From Ridgeia piscesae (lineage: Eukaryota > Annelida > Polychaeta > Sabellida > Siboglinidae): a stretch of DNA of 64,000 bases. Of this stretch, positions 12,801 to 26,148 are shown in pieces. Both the position numbers and the translations under genes were made by a program. Positions within the stretch are counted from its first letter, which is position 1, and every line of letters begins with the position of its first letter. The notes beneath the pieces are model-generated. The model was not told where the DNA came from. It made no database searches and saw only the letters and a program-made list of their open reading frames with translations. The stretch is taken from assembly GCA_025642075.2 (NCBI GenBank), contig JAODUO010000157.1:567501-631500 (forward strand), read 5' to 3'.

Positions 12801-14706
12801 AACACTGCCAGTCCAAACACATCCAAGACTAACAAGGTAACACTGCCAGTCCAAACACGTCCAAGACTAACAAGGTAACACTGCCAGTCCAAACACATCC
12901 AAGACTAACAAGGTAACACTGCCAGTCCAAACACGTCCAAGACTAACAAGGTAACACTGCCGTCCAAACACATCCAAGACTAACAAGGTAACACTGCCAG
13001 TCCAAACACTCCAAGACTAACAAGGTAACACTGCCAGTCCAAACACATCCAAGACTAACAAGGTAACACTGCCGTCCAAACACTCCAAGACTAACAAGGT
13101 AACACTGCCAGTCCAAACACATCCAAGACTAACAAGGTAACACTGCCAGTCCAAACACATCCAAGACTAACAAGGTAACACTGCCTGTCCAAACACATCC
13201 AAGACTAACAAGGTAACACTGCCGTCCAAACACATCCAAGACTAACAAGGTAACACTGCCAGTCCAAACACATCCAAGACTAACAAGGTAACACTGCCAG
13301 TCCAAACACTCCAAGACTAACAAGGTAACACTGCCAGTCCAAACACATCCAAGACTAACAAGGTAACACTGCCGTCCAAACACATCCAAGACTAACAAGG
13401 TAACACTGCCAGTCCAAACACATCCAAGACTAACAAGGTAACACTGCCGTCCAAACACATCCAAGACTAACAAGGTAACACTGCCAGTCCAAACACATCC
13501 AAGACTAACAAGGTAACACTGCCGTCCAAACACATCCAAGACTAACAAGGTAACACTGCCAGTCCAAACACATCCAAGACTAACAAGGTAACACTGCCGT
13601 CCAAACACATCCAAGACTAACAAGGTAACACTGCCTGTCCAAACACATCCAAGACTAACAAGGTAACACTGCCGTCCAAACACATCCAAGACTAACAAGG
13701 TAACACTGCCAGTCCAAACACATCCAAGACTAACAAGGTAACACTGCCAGTCCAAACACATCCAAGACTAACAAGGTAACACTGCCAGTCCAAACACATC
13801 CAAGACTAACAAGGTAACACTGCCGTCCAAACACATCCAAGACTAACAAGGTAACACTGCCAGTCCAAACACATCCAAGACTAACAAGGTAACACTGCCA
13901 GTCCAAACACATCCAAGACTAACAAGGTAACACTGCCAGTCCAAACACATCCAAGACTAACAAGGTAACACTGCCGTCCAAACACATCCAAGACTAACAA
14001 GGTAACACTGCCAGTCCAAACACATCCAAGACTAACAAGGTAACACTGCCGTCCAAACACATCCAAGACTAACAAGGTAACACTGCCGTCCAAACACATC
14101 CAAGACTAACAAGGTAACACTGCCGTCCAAACACGTCCAAGACTAACAAGGTAACACTGCCAGTCCAAACACTCCAAGACTAACAGGTAACACTGCCAGT
14201 CCAAACACTCCAAGACTAACAAGGTAACACTGCCAGTCCAAACACTCCAAGACTAACAAGGTAACACTGCCGTCCAAACACGTCCAAGACTAACAAGGTA
14301 ACACTGCCAGTCCAAACACTCCAAGACTAACAAGGTAACACTGCCGTCCAAACACGTCCAAGACTAACAAGGTAACACTGCCAGTCCAAACACTCCAAGA
14401 CTAACAAGGTAACACTGCCGTCCAAACACATCCAAGACTAACAAGGTAACACTGCCAGTCCAAACACATCCAAGACTAACAAGGTAACACTGCCAGTCCA
14501 AACACATCCAAGACTAACAAGGTAACACTGCCAGTCCAAACACATCCAAGACTAACATGGTAACACTGCCAGTCCAAACACTCCAAGACTAACAAGGTAA
14601 CACTGCCAGTCCAAACACTCCAAGACTAACAAGGTAACACTGCCGTCCAAACACATCCAAGACTAACAAGGTAACACTGCCAGTCCAAACACATCCAAGA
14701 CTAACA
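9868..14706. repeat. 38-bp minisatellite, largest array (about 127 copies)
   Basis: 4.8 kb of a 38-bp unit containing AAGACTAACAAGGTAACACT. The left part (to about 11.9 kb) has CCAAC/CTAAC and ATGG/AAGG variants at constant length. The right part adds 37-bp (GCCGTCC), 36-bp (CACTCC) and CACGTCC variants and shows a 75-bp higher-order period. All minus-strand frames of up to 210 codons are by-products of a unit with no stop in any of three phases. Confidence 0.98.
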
Positions 14707-14764
14707 GTCATTTTGCCAGTTCAAAAACATCCACCTGGTGCAAACAAAAATCCGCCAACACAAC

Positions 14765-16641
14765 TTCCCCTGTGTTGACATTCACACACACACTTCACCC
14801 GTGTTGACAGTTCACACACACACTTCACTGTGTTGACAGTTCACACACACACTTCACTGTGTTGACAGTTCACACACAACTTCACTGTGTTGACAGTTCA
14901 CACACACACTTCATCTGTGTTGACAGTTCACACACACACTTCATCTGTGTTGACAGTTCACACACACACTTCATCTGTGTTGACAGTTCACACACACACT
15001 TCACCTGTGTTGACAGTTCACACACACACTTCATCTGTGTTGACAGTTCACACACACACTTCATCTGTGTTGACAGTTCACACACACACTTCATCTGTGT
15101 TGACAGTTCACACACACACTTCACCTGTGTTGACAGTTCACACACACACTTCATCTGTGTTGACAGTTCACACACACACTTCATCTGTGTTGACAGTTCA
15201 CACACACACTTCACCTGTGTTGACAGTTCACACACACACTTCACCTGTGTTGACAGTTCACACAACACTTCATCTGTGTTGACAGTTCACACACACACTT
15301 CACTGTGTTGACAGTTCACACACACACTTCACCCGTGTTGACAGTTCACACACACACTTCACCTGTGTTGACAGTTCACACACACACTTCACTGTGTTGA
15401 CAGTTCACACACACACTTCATCTGTGTTGACAGTTCACACACACACTTCATCTGTGTTGACAGTTCACACACACACTTCACTGTGTTGACAGTTCACACA
15501 CACACTTCACTGTGTTGACAGTTCACACACACACTTCATCTGTGTTGACAGTTCACACACACACTTCATCTGTGTTGACAGTTCACACACACACTTCACC
15601 CGTGTTGACAGTTCACACACACATTCATCTGTGTTGACAGTTCACACACCACTTCTGGTGTTGACAGTTCAACACACATTTCACCTGTGTTGACAGTCAA
15701 CCACACTTCTGTGTGACATTTAACACCCCTTCACCTGTTTGACATACCACAACTTCATCTGTGTTACATTACACACACACTTCATCTGTGTTGACAGTTC
15801 ACACACACACTTCATCTGTGTTGACAGTTCACACACACACTTCATCTGTGTTGACAGTTCACACACACACTTCATCTGTGTTGACAGTTCACACACACAC
15901 TTCATCTGTGTTGACAGTTCACACACACACTTCATCTGTGTTGACAGTTCACACACACACTTCATCTGTGTTGACAGTTCACACACACTTCATCTGTGTT
16001 GACAGTTCACACACACACTTCATCTGTGTTGACAGTTCACACACACACTTCATCTGTGTTGACAGTTCACACACACACTTCATCTGTGTTGACAGTTCAC
16101 ACACACACTTCATCTGTGTTGACAGTTCACACACACACTTCACCTGTGTTGACAGTTCACACACACACTTCATCTGTGTTGACAGTTCACACACACACTT
16201 CATCTGTGTTGACAGTTCACACACACACTTCATCTGTGTTGACAGTTCACACACACACTTCACCTGTGTTGACAGTTCACACACACACTTCACCTGTGTT
16301 GACAGTTCACACACACACTTCATCTGTGTTGACAGTTCACACACACACTTCACCTGTGTTGACAGTTCACACACACACTTCATCTGTGTTGACAGTTCAC
16401 ACACACACTTCACCTGTGTTGACAGTTCACACACAACTTCATCTGTGTTGACAGTTCACACACACACTTCATCTGTGTTGACAGTTCACACACACACTTC
16501 ATCTGTGTTGACAGTTCACACACACACTTCACTGTGTTGACAGTTCACACACACACTTCATCTGTGTTGACAGTTCACACACACACTTCACCTGTGTTGA
16601 CAGTTCACAAAATTTGTGTTGACAGTTCACACACACACTTC
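14765..16641. repeat. 30-bp minisatellite
   Basis: About 62 copies of a 30-bp unit containing TTCATCTGTGTTGACAGTTC followed by a short CA run. Variants are TCATCTG, TCACCTG and a 28-bp TCACTG form. A patch at 15645-15775 is abruptly degenerate, while flanking units are near-perfect. Open frames of up to 259 codons come from the 10-codon period. Confidence 0.97.
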
Positions 16642-16737
16642 AGTGTAATTAAACAATTGAGTGTGTATGTGTATGTATATGTGTGTCTGTCGTGTGTGCA
16701 TCTGGTTGCTATTGACTATCAGCGTATTGGTGTGGAT

Positions 16738-16776
<39 letters not shown>

Positions 16777-16830
16777 GTGTGTGTGTGTGTGTGTGAAATG
16801 TTGTGTGTGTGTGTGTGTGTGTGTTTAGTT

Positions 16831-16867
<37 letters not shown>

Positions 16868-17298
16868 TGTGGTGTGTGTGTGGTGTGTGTGTGTGTGGTG
16901 TGTGTATTGGTTTTTGGTTTTTGTGTTGGTTTTTTGTGTTGGTTTATGTGTTGGTTTTTTGTGTTGGTTTTATGTGTTGGAGTTTTATTGTTTGGTAAAT
17001 TTCATGTACATCCCCAAATCACTGTAAGTTACCCATTTGGTTGACAGTTCAAACCACCCCATTACCTTTGTTAAAAGTTCAAAAACAATTATCCACCCTT
17101 CACCAACATCACTAACACAAAATTCTCCCCTTTAAAGTTCAACACACACCTTTACCTTCACCCAATCTTGGTTGACAAACACAACCAAAAATTTCCCGAT
17201 TGTACCCTGGAAAAAGGGTTTAAAGCATGCCTTGAAAAAAGACTCAAAATGAAGACAGTTATTATTAAGGTCCTTCTGCCTGCAAGAAAATAATTGAG
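16642..17298. repeat. GT microsatellite, TTGGTTTTTTG tract and decayed 30-bp units
   Basis: 16660-16905 is interrupted GT repeat and 16906-16990 is a GTGTTGGTTTTTT-type repeat. 17038-17170 contains fragments such as TTGACAGTTCAAACCACCCC and AAAGTTCAACACACACCTTT, which look like heavily mutated copies of the 30-bp unit. 17171-17298 is unique. Confidence 0.75.
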
Positions 17299-17790
<492 letters not shown>

Positions 17791-17825
17791 CTGCGTCACT
17801 GACACTGTACACACTTGTTGAAGTA

Positions 17826-18684
17826 AAGTGTGTACAAACAGTTGCCATAGTGACAATGGGCATGGTTGTCAAGAGGAATGTATATAAACTGGTTTTCTTG
17901 GAGAGTATATTGAACTGGTTGCCACAGGGAAATTGGTTGCAGTTTGCCACAAGGAGAGTTGGTGCAAACTGGTCGTCATGGAAACTGTGTGCACCATGGC
18001 TGTCTTGAAGTGCATAACACATACCAAATGGTCGTCATGGAAACTATGTGCACCATGGCTACCTTGAAGTGCACAACACATACCAAATGGTTGTCATGGA
18101 CTGTGCTAATTGGTTGTCATGGAGCATGCAAACTGGTTGTCATAGACTGTGCAAACCGGTTGTCATGGACTGTGCAAATTGGTTGTCATGGAGTGTGTAA
18201 ACTGGTTGTCATGGACTGTGCAAACTGGTTGTCATGGACTGTGCAAACTGGTTGTCATGGAACATGCAAACTGGTTGTCATGGAGTGTGCAAATTGGTTG
18301 TCATGGACTGTGTAAACTGGTTGTCATGGAACTTGCAAACTGGTTGTCATGGACTGTGCAAACTGGTTGTCATGGACTGTGCAAACTGGTTGTCATGGAA
18401 CATGCAAACTGGTTGTCATGGAGTGTGCAAATTGGTTGTCATGGACTGTGTAAACTGGTTGTCATGGAACTTGCAAACTGGTTGTCATGGACTGTGCAAA
18501 CTGGTTGTCATGGACTGTGCAAACTGGTTGTCATGGAACATGCAAACTGGTTGTCATGGAGTGTGCAAATTGGTTGTCATGGAGTGTGTAAACTGGTTGT
18601 CATGGACTGTGCAAACTGGTTGTCATGGACTGTGCAAACTGGTTGTCATGGAATGTGCAAACTAGTTGTCATGGAGTGAGTACA
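17826..18684. repeat. 23-bp minisatellite with 138-bp higher-order unit
   Basis: Homogeneous from 18089: about 26 copies of a 23-bp unit, GGTTGTCATGGACTGTGCAA plus three bases. 17840-17970 holds older, divergent copies. 17971-18088 is two tandem copies of a 59-bp segment that already contains the unit core. Six-unit blocks recur with a 138-bp period (see finding). Confidence 0.96.
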
Positions 18685-18933
18685 CCCTGATTGGCACTGG
18701 GCATGTATACAATACAATGCTGTGGTACTTTTCACATGACTGCAATCATTGTGGGTACATCACACTGTTAACCGCCAGTGATGTCAAATGTCCTTCAAGT
18801 TGTCAGTTGTTGACATGCCAGATAACTGGACTCTGTGCAAGAGAGGATGGCCTGAATAATGCATGATATAACAAGTACCACTTGCAATTTTATTGGAGAG
18901 GGTCTGATTAGTGTAACAACTGTTGCTGCTACA

Positions 18934-18993
<60 letters not shown>

Positions 18994-19017
18994 TTGTTGT
19001 GTGTGTGTGTGTTTGTT

Positions 19018-19073
<56 letters not shown>

Positions 19074-19390
19074 TGTGTGTGTGTATAGTACACTGCGTAC
19101 ACAGTTTACACACAAGACAACTGGAGACCCACAAGTCCTGCACTGTACACACATCAATGTAAGACAACCAGCTGTTCACTAAGTGTCCACTTTGATGTTG
19201 TATGTAACACAATATTGGGCATTAGTCCCAAGGTAAAGTGGATTGCCCAAAATGCAGACTTTACTCCCTGGTAGACCGGTCCACTTAAACACCATCTCCA
19301 CTGGGAAGCATTCAGCCCTTTTTCTGAAGACACACTAAAGGAAGACACGTCAACTGTATCTGGTGTCTATATCAGAAGTAAAAGATGCCA
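18685..19390. other. Spacer with GT/GTTT microsatellite
   Basis: 18933-19085 is a GT repeat interrupted by TTGTGTG and TTTG. The remainder is unique sequence with no recognisable gene. Confidence 0.7.
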
Positions 19391-21582
19391 GACAGATGGT
19401 AAATGTGTAACCTGTAGACTCACACAAATGGTAAATGTGTAACCTGTAGACTCACACAGATGGTAAATGTGTAACCTGTAGACTCACACAGATGGTAAAT
19501 GTGTAACCTGTAGACTCACACAGATGGTAAATGTGTAACCTGTAGACTCACACAGATGGTAAATGTGTAACCTGTAGACTCACACAGATGGTAAATGTGT
19601 AACCTGTAGACTCACACAGATGGTAAATGTGTAACCTGTAGACTCACACAGATGGTAAATGTGTAACCTGTTGACTCACACAGATGGTAAATGTGTAATC
19701 TGTTGACTCACACAGATGGTAAATGTGTAACCTGTAGACTCACACATATGGTAAATGTGTAACCTGTAGACTCACACAGACGGTAAATGTGTAACCTGTA
19801 GATTCACACAGATGGTAAATGTGTAACCTGTAGACTCACACAGATGGTAAATGTGTAACCTGTAGACTCACACAGATGGTAAATGTGTAACCTGTAGACT
19901 CACACAGATGGTAAATGTGTAACCTGTAGACTCACACAGATGGTAAATGTGTAACCTGTAGACTCACACAGATGGTAAATGTGTAACCTGTAGACTCACA
20001 CAGATGGTAAATGTGTAACCTGTAGACTCACACAGATGGTAAATGTGTAACCTGTAGACTCACACAGATGGTAAACGTGTAACCTGTAGACTCACACAGA
20101 TGGTAAATGTGTAACCTGTAGACTCACACAGATGGTGAATGTGTAACCTGTAGACTCACACATATGGTAAATGTGTAATCTGTTGACTCACACAGATGGT
20201 AAATGTGTAACCTGTAGACTCACACAGATGGTAAATGTGTAACCTGTAGACTCACACAGATGGTAAATGTGTAACCTGTAGACTCACACAGATGGTAAAT
20301 GTTAACCTGTAGACTCACACAATGGTAAATGTGTAACCTGTAGACTCACACAGATGGTAAATGTGTAACCTGTAGACTCACACAGATGGTAAATGTGTAA
20401 CCTGTAGACTCACACAGATGGTAAATGTGTAACCTGTAGACTCACACAGATGGTAAATGTGTAACCTGTAGACTCACACAGATGGTAAATGTGTAACCTG
20501 TAGACTCACACAGATGGTAAATGTGTAACCTGTAGACTCACACAGATGGTAAATGTGTAACCTGTAGACTCACACAGATGGTAAATGTGTAACCTGTAGA
20601 CTCACACAGATGGTAAATGTGTAACCTGTAGACTCACACAATGGTAAATGTGTAATCTGTTGACTCACGCAGATGGTAAATGTGTAACCTGTAGACTCAC
20701 ACAGATGGTAAATGTGTAACCTGTAGACTCACACAGATGGTAAATGTGTAACCTGTAGACTCACACAGATGGTAAATGTGTAACCTGTAGACTCACACAG
20801 ATGGTAAATGTGTAACCTGTAGACTCACAGCAGGTGGTAAATGTAGTAACCATGTAGACTCACACATAATGGTAAATGTGTAACCTGTAGACTCACACAG
20901 GTGGTAAATAACAGTAGTCACACATATAAACTGTACGACTCACACAGATGGTAAATGTGTAACCTGTAGACTCACACAGATGGTAAATATGTAACCTGTA
21001 GACTCACACAGATGGTAAATGTGTAACCTGTAGATTCACACAGATGGTAAATGTGTAACCTGTAGACTCACAGAGATGGTAAATGTGTAACCTGTAGACT
21101 CACACAGATGGTAAATGTGTAACCTGTAGACTCACACAGATGGTAAATGTGTAACCTGTAGACTCACACAGATGGTAAATGTGTAACCTGAAACTCACAC
21201 AGATGGTAAATGTGTAACTGTACTCACACAGATGGTAAATGTGTAACCTGTGACCACACAGATGGTAAATGTGTAACCTGTAGACTCACACAGATGGTAA
21301 ATGTGTAACCTGTAGACTCACACAGATGGTAAATGTGTAACCTGTAGACTCACACAGATGGTAAATGTGTAACCTGTAGACTCACACAGATGGTAAATGT
21401 GTAATCTGTTGACTCACGCAGATGGTAAATGTGTAACCTGTAGACTCACACAGATGGTAAATGTGTAACCTGTAGACTCACACAGATGGTAAATGTGTAA
21501 CCTGTAGACTCACACAGATGGTAAATGTGTAACCTGTAGACTCACACAGATGGTAAATGTGTAATCTGTAGACTCACACAGC
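19391..21582. repeat. 32-bp minisatellite
   Basis: About 68 copies of a 32-bp unit containing GTAAATGTGTAACCTGTAGA. A TAATCTGTTGACTCAC variant recurs at about 19695, 20175, 20652 and 21401; the last two share a further CACGC change and lie 749 bp apart, consistent with block duplication. Degenerate patches lie at 20825-20945 and 21185-21260. Confidence 0.97.
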
Positions 21583-22258
21583 AGTGGTTCGTCTGTAACC
21601 CAGTGGCCATAGTAGCTTCATGGTCAGACTTGTGACCCGCCAACGAGTAACTGGGCACAGTAAACACTGTGTCTCTAGACCACACCCTGTGTGGATGTAC
21701 ACAGTACTACACACACACATACACACACACACATACATCAGTTCTCAGGGTAGGTAGTATCTGCTACTTACAGACAGGTCTCATAGAATATGTCAGTGCA
21801 CAGATTGCTGTACCTACAAGTCTCCACACTGAGGCGTCTAAACAGTGACAAAACACAATCAATCAGCCACTTGAGGAGTTGATATGGCTGGAATGACCCA
21901 GTCTGTGTCTGTGGCCTTTAACGACAATCAGAAAAAGGACATTTGTGGTTTTGACGAAAGCCATCCTTAACCTCAGAGTAGTTGAGTCTCTGGCAGGAAA
22001 ACCAACAGGACTGTGACCATTTCTACCTAAATGGTACTGCTCAATGATCAAACTGTCAGGCTACAACATTAAAGGGAATGCTCATTTCTTAACATTAAAA
22101 TATATATTTTGATGATCTTCTTCACATTGTTGTTAATATAGTGTTATTTAAACACTTTGAACCATAACTTTTTTGTAAACAGCGGGTATTCTATACTGGT
22201 GATTATATAAATATTGCTCAAGCTCTGGATAGTGAATTAACCACATCGTTACTGTTAT
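21583..22258. other. Spacer
   Basis: Short CA tract at 21708-21738, then unique sequence. A 62-codon minus frame (21863-22051) has no recognised motif. No gene called. Confidence 0.5.
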
Positions 22259-22735
22259 TACAAGATTTAACAAGATTTAACAAGATTGCCACCTAGAGAT
22301 TCAACTCTAGATGGCAGGTGGACTAGGAAGCCATTTGGCTTATCGAGAGTCCAACCTATCTATCTAAGTATACCCGCCCGTCTTAGGTATATGTCGATTT
22401 TATTTTTAAATATATTAACACTACTAGCACCTACACAATCAGCTGATAATCTGTTCCATTCGTTTACTGTTCTTTGTGAAAATGAAAATGTTCTAATATC
22501 TAGTCTACACTGCTTCTTTGCTAATGTAACTCCATGTCCTCTAGTCCTTCTCTCTTCCTTGACTGTGAAAAAAAAATTCTGTCAATATTTTCATACCCAT
22601 TCAATATTTTAAACACCTCAATCGCATAATCTCCTCTCTGAATGTTCTTCATGTGTAAATATTTTGTTATAATATTGCTCATAGTTTTAATTATACTTTT
22701 AGTTTCGTTAACCATAACCCATAACCATAGTATTT
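22259..22735 (-). mobile_element. LINE non-LTR retrotransposon, 5'-truncated 3' end
   Basis: Read on the minus strand, this carries the C-terminal tail of the reverse-transcriptase ORF of a CR1/L2-type LINE. RGD then EVFKILNGYENID is at 22575-22640, TRGH at about 22542, then CRLD, EWNRL and VNIFKNKID, with a stop at 22360-22362. A one-base shift lies at an A9 run (22568-22576), splitting the frame; it could be mutation or sequencing error. Downstream are two hairpins (AAGCCATTTGGCTT at 22328-22341; 22288-22315) and a terminal 10-bp repeat ACAAGATTTA (22260-22287), as expected of a LINE 3' tail. The catalytic RT domain and 5' part are absent. The order of motifs is seen; the clade is inferred. 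Confidence 0.85.
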
Positions 22736-24410
22736 ATTGACCTCAAGATATATTGTAAGTACATAAATTTCATAAGTATATTTATACAAGAATACACATA
22801 TTATTTCAAGTTCACGTACTAATATTAGCCTATACAATAGACCCACAATATGTACAAACATGTGTACTTATAGTAATTAGTGTTGTACAACAAAACACCA
22901 CAATCATTTAACTTTTACAAACTGGGGTCGGTAGCTCCTATTAAGACAATAATGTCGCTGTCATAGGAGCCACCATAATTTTAATGTTGGAATGTAATGG
23001 TCCTTTTACAAAGCGTCTATCTCATGTTTATTAATGGAGGTGTTAGTTTGAAGTGAGAAAGTGTGATGTGGATGTGCGAAACATAATGAACATAAACTAT
23101 ATTGTATTTATTTATTCAGCTGCATGTAAAACAGTTTTATAAAGTAAATTATTTAGCAAACATATTTTTATATAACATACAGCCATGCAAACTGTGAGTG
23201 TATATTTTGTTGTTTTCCAGTAAATGCCCACAATAATCATGTTTATTATTCTGGCATTTGAAGTTAAAAATACAGTAAAGCAAGTTGTTATACAGCTCAG
23301 TGTCTAGCCTTCACGATTGTTCAGAACATTCTACAATTTTGGACCTGTTCAATCGAACAGCATCTTGACATCTCTAGGAAGTATCCAGCCACACTGCAAT
23401 TAAAGCTCAAACTATTCATACACAAATATCCACCACTTTCTATAACTGGAGCAACGATTCGACACTACAACTTCAACGGAGGTTTTCTGGATTAACAGTC
23501 TGATGTTTCACCCACTGCGCCACTGTGCTCCAAGGAGGGTAGCTATATAGGAATGACCCATAACATTTCCCTGGAACACTAGGGCCATTTCTAGGAAGCC
23601 ACATCCACCAGACAGCAGACAGCAGGCAGACATCACATCAAATATGACATACGTTTAATTTTTCATGTGGCGCCATACTTCAGCTTCAATGTTCAGAAGG
23701 CTTATTTACGACAGCTCTGACGTCATTTCGAAAGCCATCATCTGCGTGAGAAAGCAAGGTGATGCCCAATGCAATATACATCATCAAAATACCATGAATA
23801 TTATTTAGAACTACACAACAGCGTGGCTGGATGAACCTAATATTAAACTACAGACAGTGTTATTACAGAATGATATCAGTAAATATTAGGACAATAACAC
23901 TGAAAGGTCACACCTGAACTAATTAATTTCTGACGTCATAACGTTGCTAATGCCGCTACTAAGTTATGCCGAAGTACTTATTATTTCTAGATGCATCAGA
24001 CCTTTGGTTAACATTGAATGATTTTGAAGTATAAAAGTGTCTTCCATCAGAGTTCATTCTGACAATTGTAGTGTGTCAAACACTGATTAAATAAACACAA
24101 TAATTTTTGGTTATTTAGCAAATAAAATGTTCATTGAAATTGTCAAACTGCTGTACAAAATCATACTACAGTCTATACATCTAAAATGTTAAATGCTCAG
24201 CACACATATAGCTGCAAGTATGTAAATCTAATAACACACTTTTATTTATAACTTCAGTTAAATAAGACAAATAAAATGAATTATTAGTTAAAGACTAAAC
24301 ATTAGTTATTTAAAATATACTTCTATTAGATAACAATGCACGTTTGCGATATCTGCACGAGACACGTGGAACATGACTTGGTACGGTAAGATGTCCGTGA
24401 TGAAATAACC
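22736..24410. other. AT-rich unique spacer
   Basis: No long frame and no recognisable gene. It includes a diverged interspersed repeat at about 23395-23545 (separate entry). Confidence 0.5.
23395..23545. repeat. Diverged interspersed repeat, copy 1
   Basis: AATATCCACCACTTTCTATA here parallels ATATCCACCATTGCTTACAG at 40858, and each is followed by a matching TTCTGGATT / TTCTCGATT block. The end, CACCCACTGCGCCACTGTGC, resembles widespread invertebrate repeat termini. Two diverged copies in one window support an interspersed family of unknown class. Confidence 0.4.
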
Positions 24411-25355
24411 ACGCATACTGACAAAAACAGCAACTGCTCTATTGGTTTAACCCACCAGACATAAAAACAGCAACCACTGTTGGTTTAACCCACATACTGA
24501 CAAAAACAGCAACTGCTCTATTGGTTTAACCCACCAGACATAAAAACAGCAACCACTGTTGGTTTAACCCGCATACTGACAAAAACAGCAACTGCTCTAT
24601 TGGTTTAACCCACCAGACATAAAAAGAGCAACCACTGTTGGTTTAACCCGCATACTGACAAAAACAGCAACCATTCTATTGGTTTAACCCACCAAATACA
24701 AAAACAGCAACTGCTCTATTGGTTTAACCCATCGGACACAAAAATGGCAACTGCTCTATTGGTTTAACCCACCAGACTCTAAAGCGGCAACCGCTCTATT
24801 GGTTTAATCCGCATACTGACAAAAACGGCAACTGCTCTATTGGTTTAACCCACCGGACTCTAAAGCGGCAACCGCTCTATTGGTTTAATCCGCATACTGA
24901 CAAAAACGGCAACCGCTCTATTGGTTTAACCCGCATACTGACAAAAACAGCAACCACTCTATTGGTTTAACCCACATACTGACAAAAAACAGCAACCATT
25001 CTATTGGTTTAACCTGCATACTGACAAAAATGGCAACCACTCTATTGGTTTAACCCGCATACTGACAAAAACAGCAACCATTCTAATTTTTGGTTTAACC
25101 CACCAGACACAATAACAGCAACTGCTCTATTGCTTTAACCTGCATACTGACAAAAACAGCAACCACTCTATTGGTTTAACCCACATACTGACAAAAACAG
25201 CAACCATTCTATTGGTTTAACCCGCATACTGACAAAAACGGCAACCGCTCTATTGGTTTAACCCGCATAATGATAAAAACGGCAACTGCTCTATTGGTTT
25301 AACCCGCATACTGAAAAAAATGGCAACCGCTCTATTAGTTTAACCCACCAGACCC
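24411..25355. repeat. About 41-bp minisatellite with CCAAT boxes
   Basis: About 23 moderately diverged units sharing CTCTATTGGTTTAACCC and AAAAACAGCAAC. Two subtypes (GCATACTGAC and CACCAGACA starts) alternate irregularly. Nearly every unit contains ATTGG, an inverted CCAAT box. More diverged than its neighbours, so probably older. Confidence 0.93.
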
Positions 25356-26148
25356 TTCTCAGTGAGTTGTGAATTACGTAAAGAGCTGTTGATTATACAC
25401 AGCACATCCACCTACGCCACTTAATGCACTTGTTCCTTTCCGGATCAGCCGCCACGTCACACGTTAAAGGGGTCGAGAATTAAGTGAGTATTTCCGAATG
25501 CGTCAACTGCTGAAGTGGCTGACTGACTGAGCACGGGCTCCCAGGACTGGGGCGTTCAGTCACGTACCTTTGTGTTGTGTGGAACAAAACGTTTTCTTTA
25601 CGAAGCTGGCGACATTCGTGCTTATTCGTTGAAAGTTGTAACATCTGCCGTAGCTCATTTGAACCTCTTGTAACTTACTGCTATGATCTGTATCTGTTAT
25701 GATCCTATCCTTGCCTCCAAGATCATTGGTTTACTATTGCTGTCTGAAATGATTGACCGTGCAATTGTAAAGAAACCTTGTGGTGCCGTCGAACTGATTC
25801 TGGCCACCTGAGGCACTGGTGCAAAAGGTATTGACACACACAGTGGGAGTCTTGTGAGTTTGTCTCTGTTCTTATTGCATTGTTAACATTTCATTTCTCA
25901 TCTCTGACATCTTTTATATACGATATGATCACGAGTTTCATTTCTCAGGATAGTTTTTTCCAATCAATGGTTTTAATCAATCAAACCATTGATTATGATC
26001 ATGAGATGTAAGACGGATATCTTTCTAAGGATAACAAAGTTTACTATTATTTATTATTATTATAACAGAATCAAACAGATCCAGCTGGAAGCAGCAGTTA
26101 CGTTGTGGACATCACACAAATCAAGACACCACTGACCTGAGAGACCAC
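25356..26148. other. Unique spacer with a short inverted repeat
   Basis: No gene recognised. AATCAATGGTTT (25962-25973) and AAACCATTGATT (25983-25994) form a 12-bp stem with a 9-base loop, flanked by similar TATGATCACGAG / TATGATCATGAG words. 25430-25600 is relatively complex and CpG-bearing. Confidence 0.5.

Noticed and set aside
9852..14099. Series of minus-strand frames of 60-210 codons (DVFGLAVLPC-type)
   Set aside because: By-products of the 38-bp unit, whose three phases join into one 38-codon period without a stop; breaks coincide with 36- or 37-bp units.
14765..16641. Regularly spaced repeats resembling a CRISPR array
   Set aside because: There are no unique spacers between repeats; the whole 30-bp unit is repeated head to tail, there are no cas genes, and the DNA is eukaryotic in character. 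The same applies to the other arrays.
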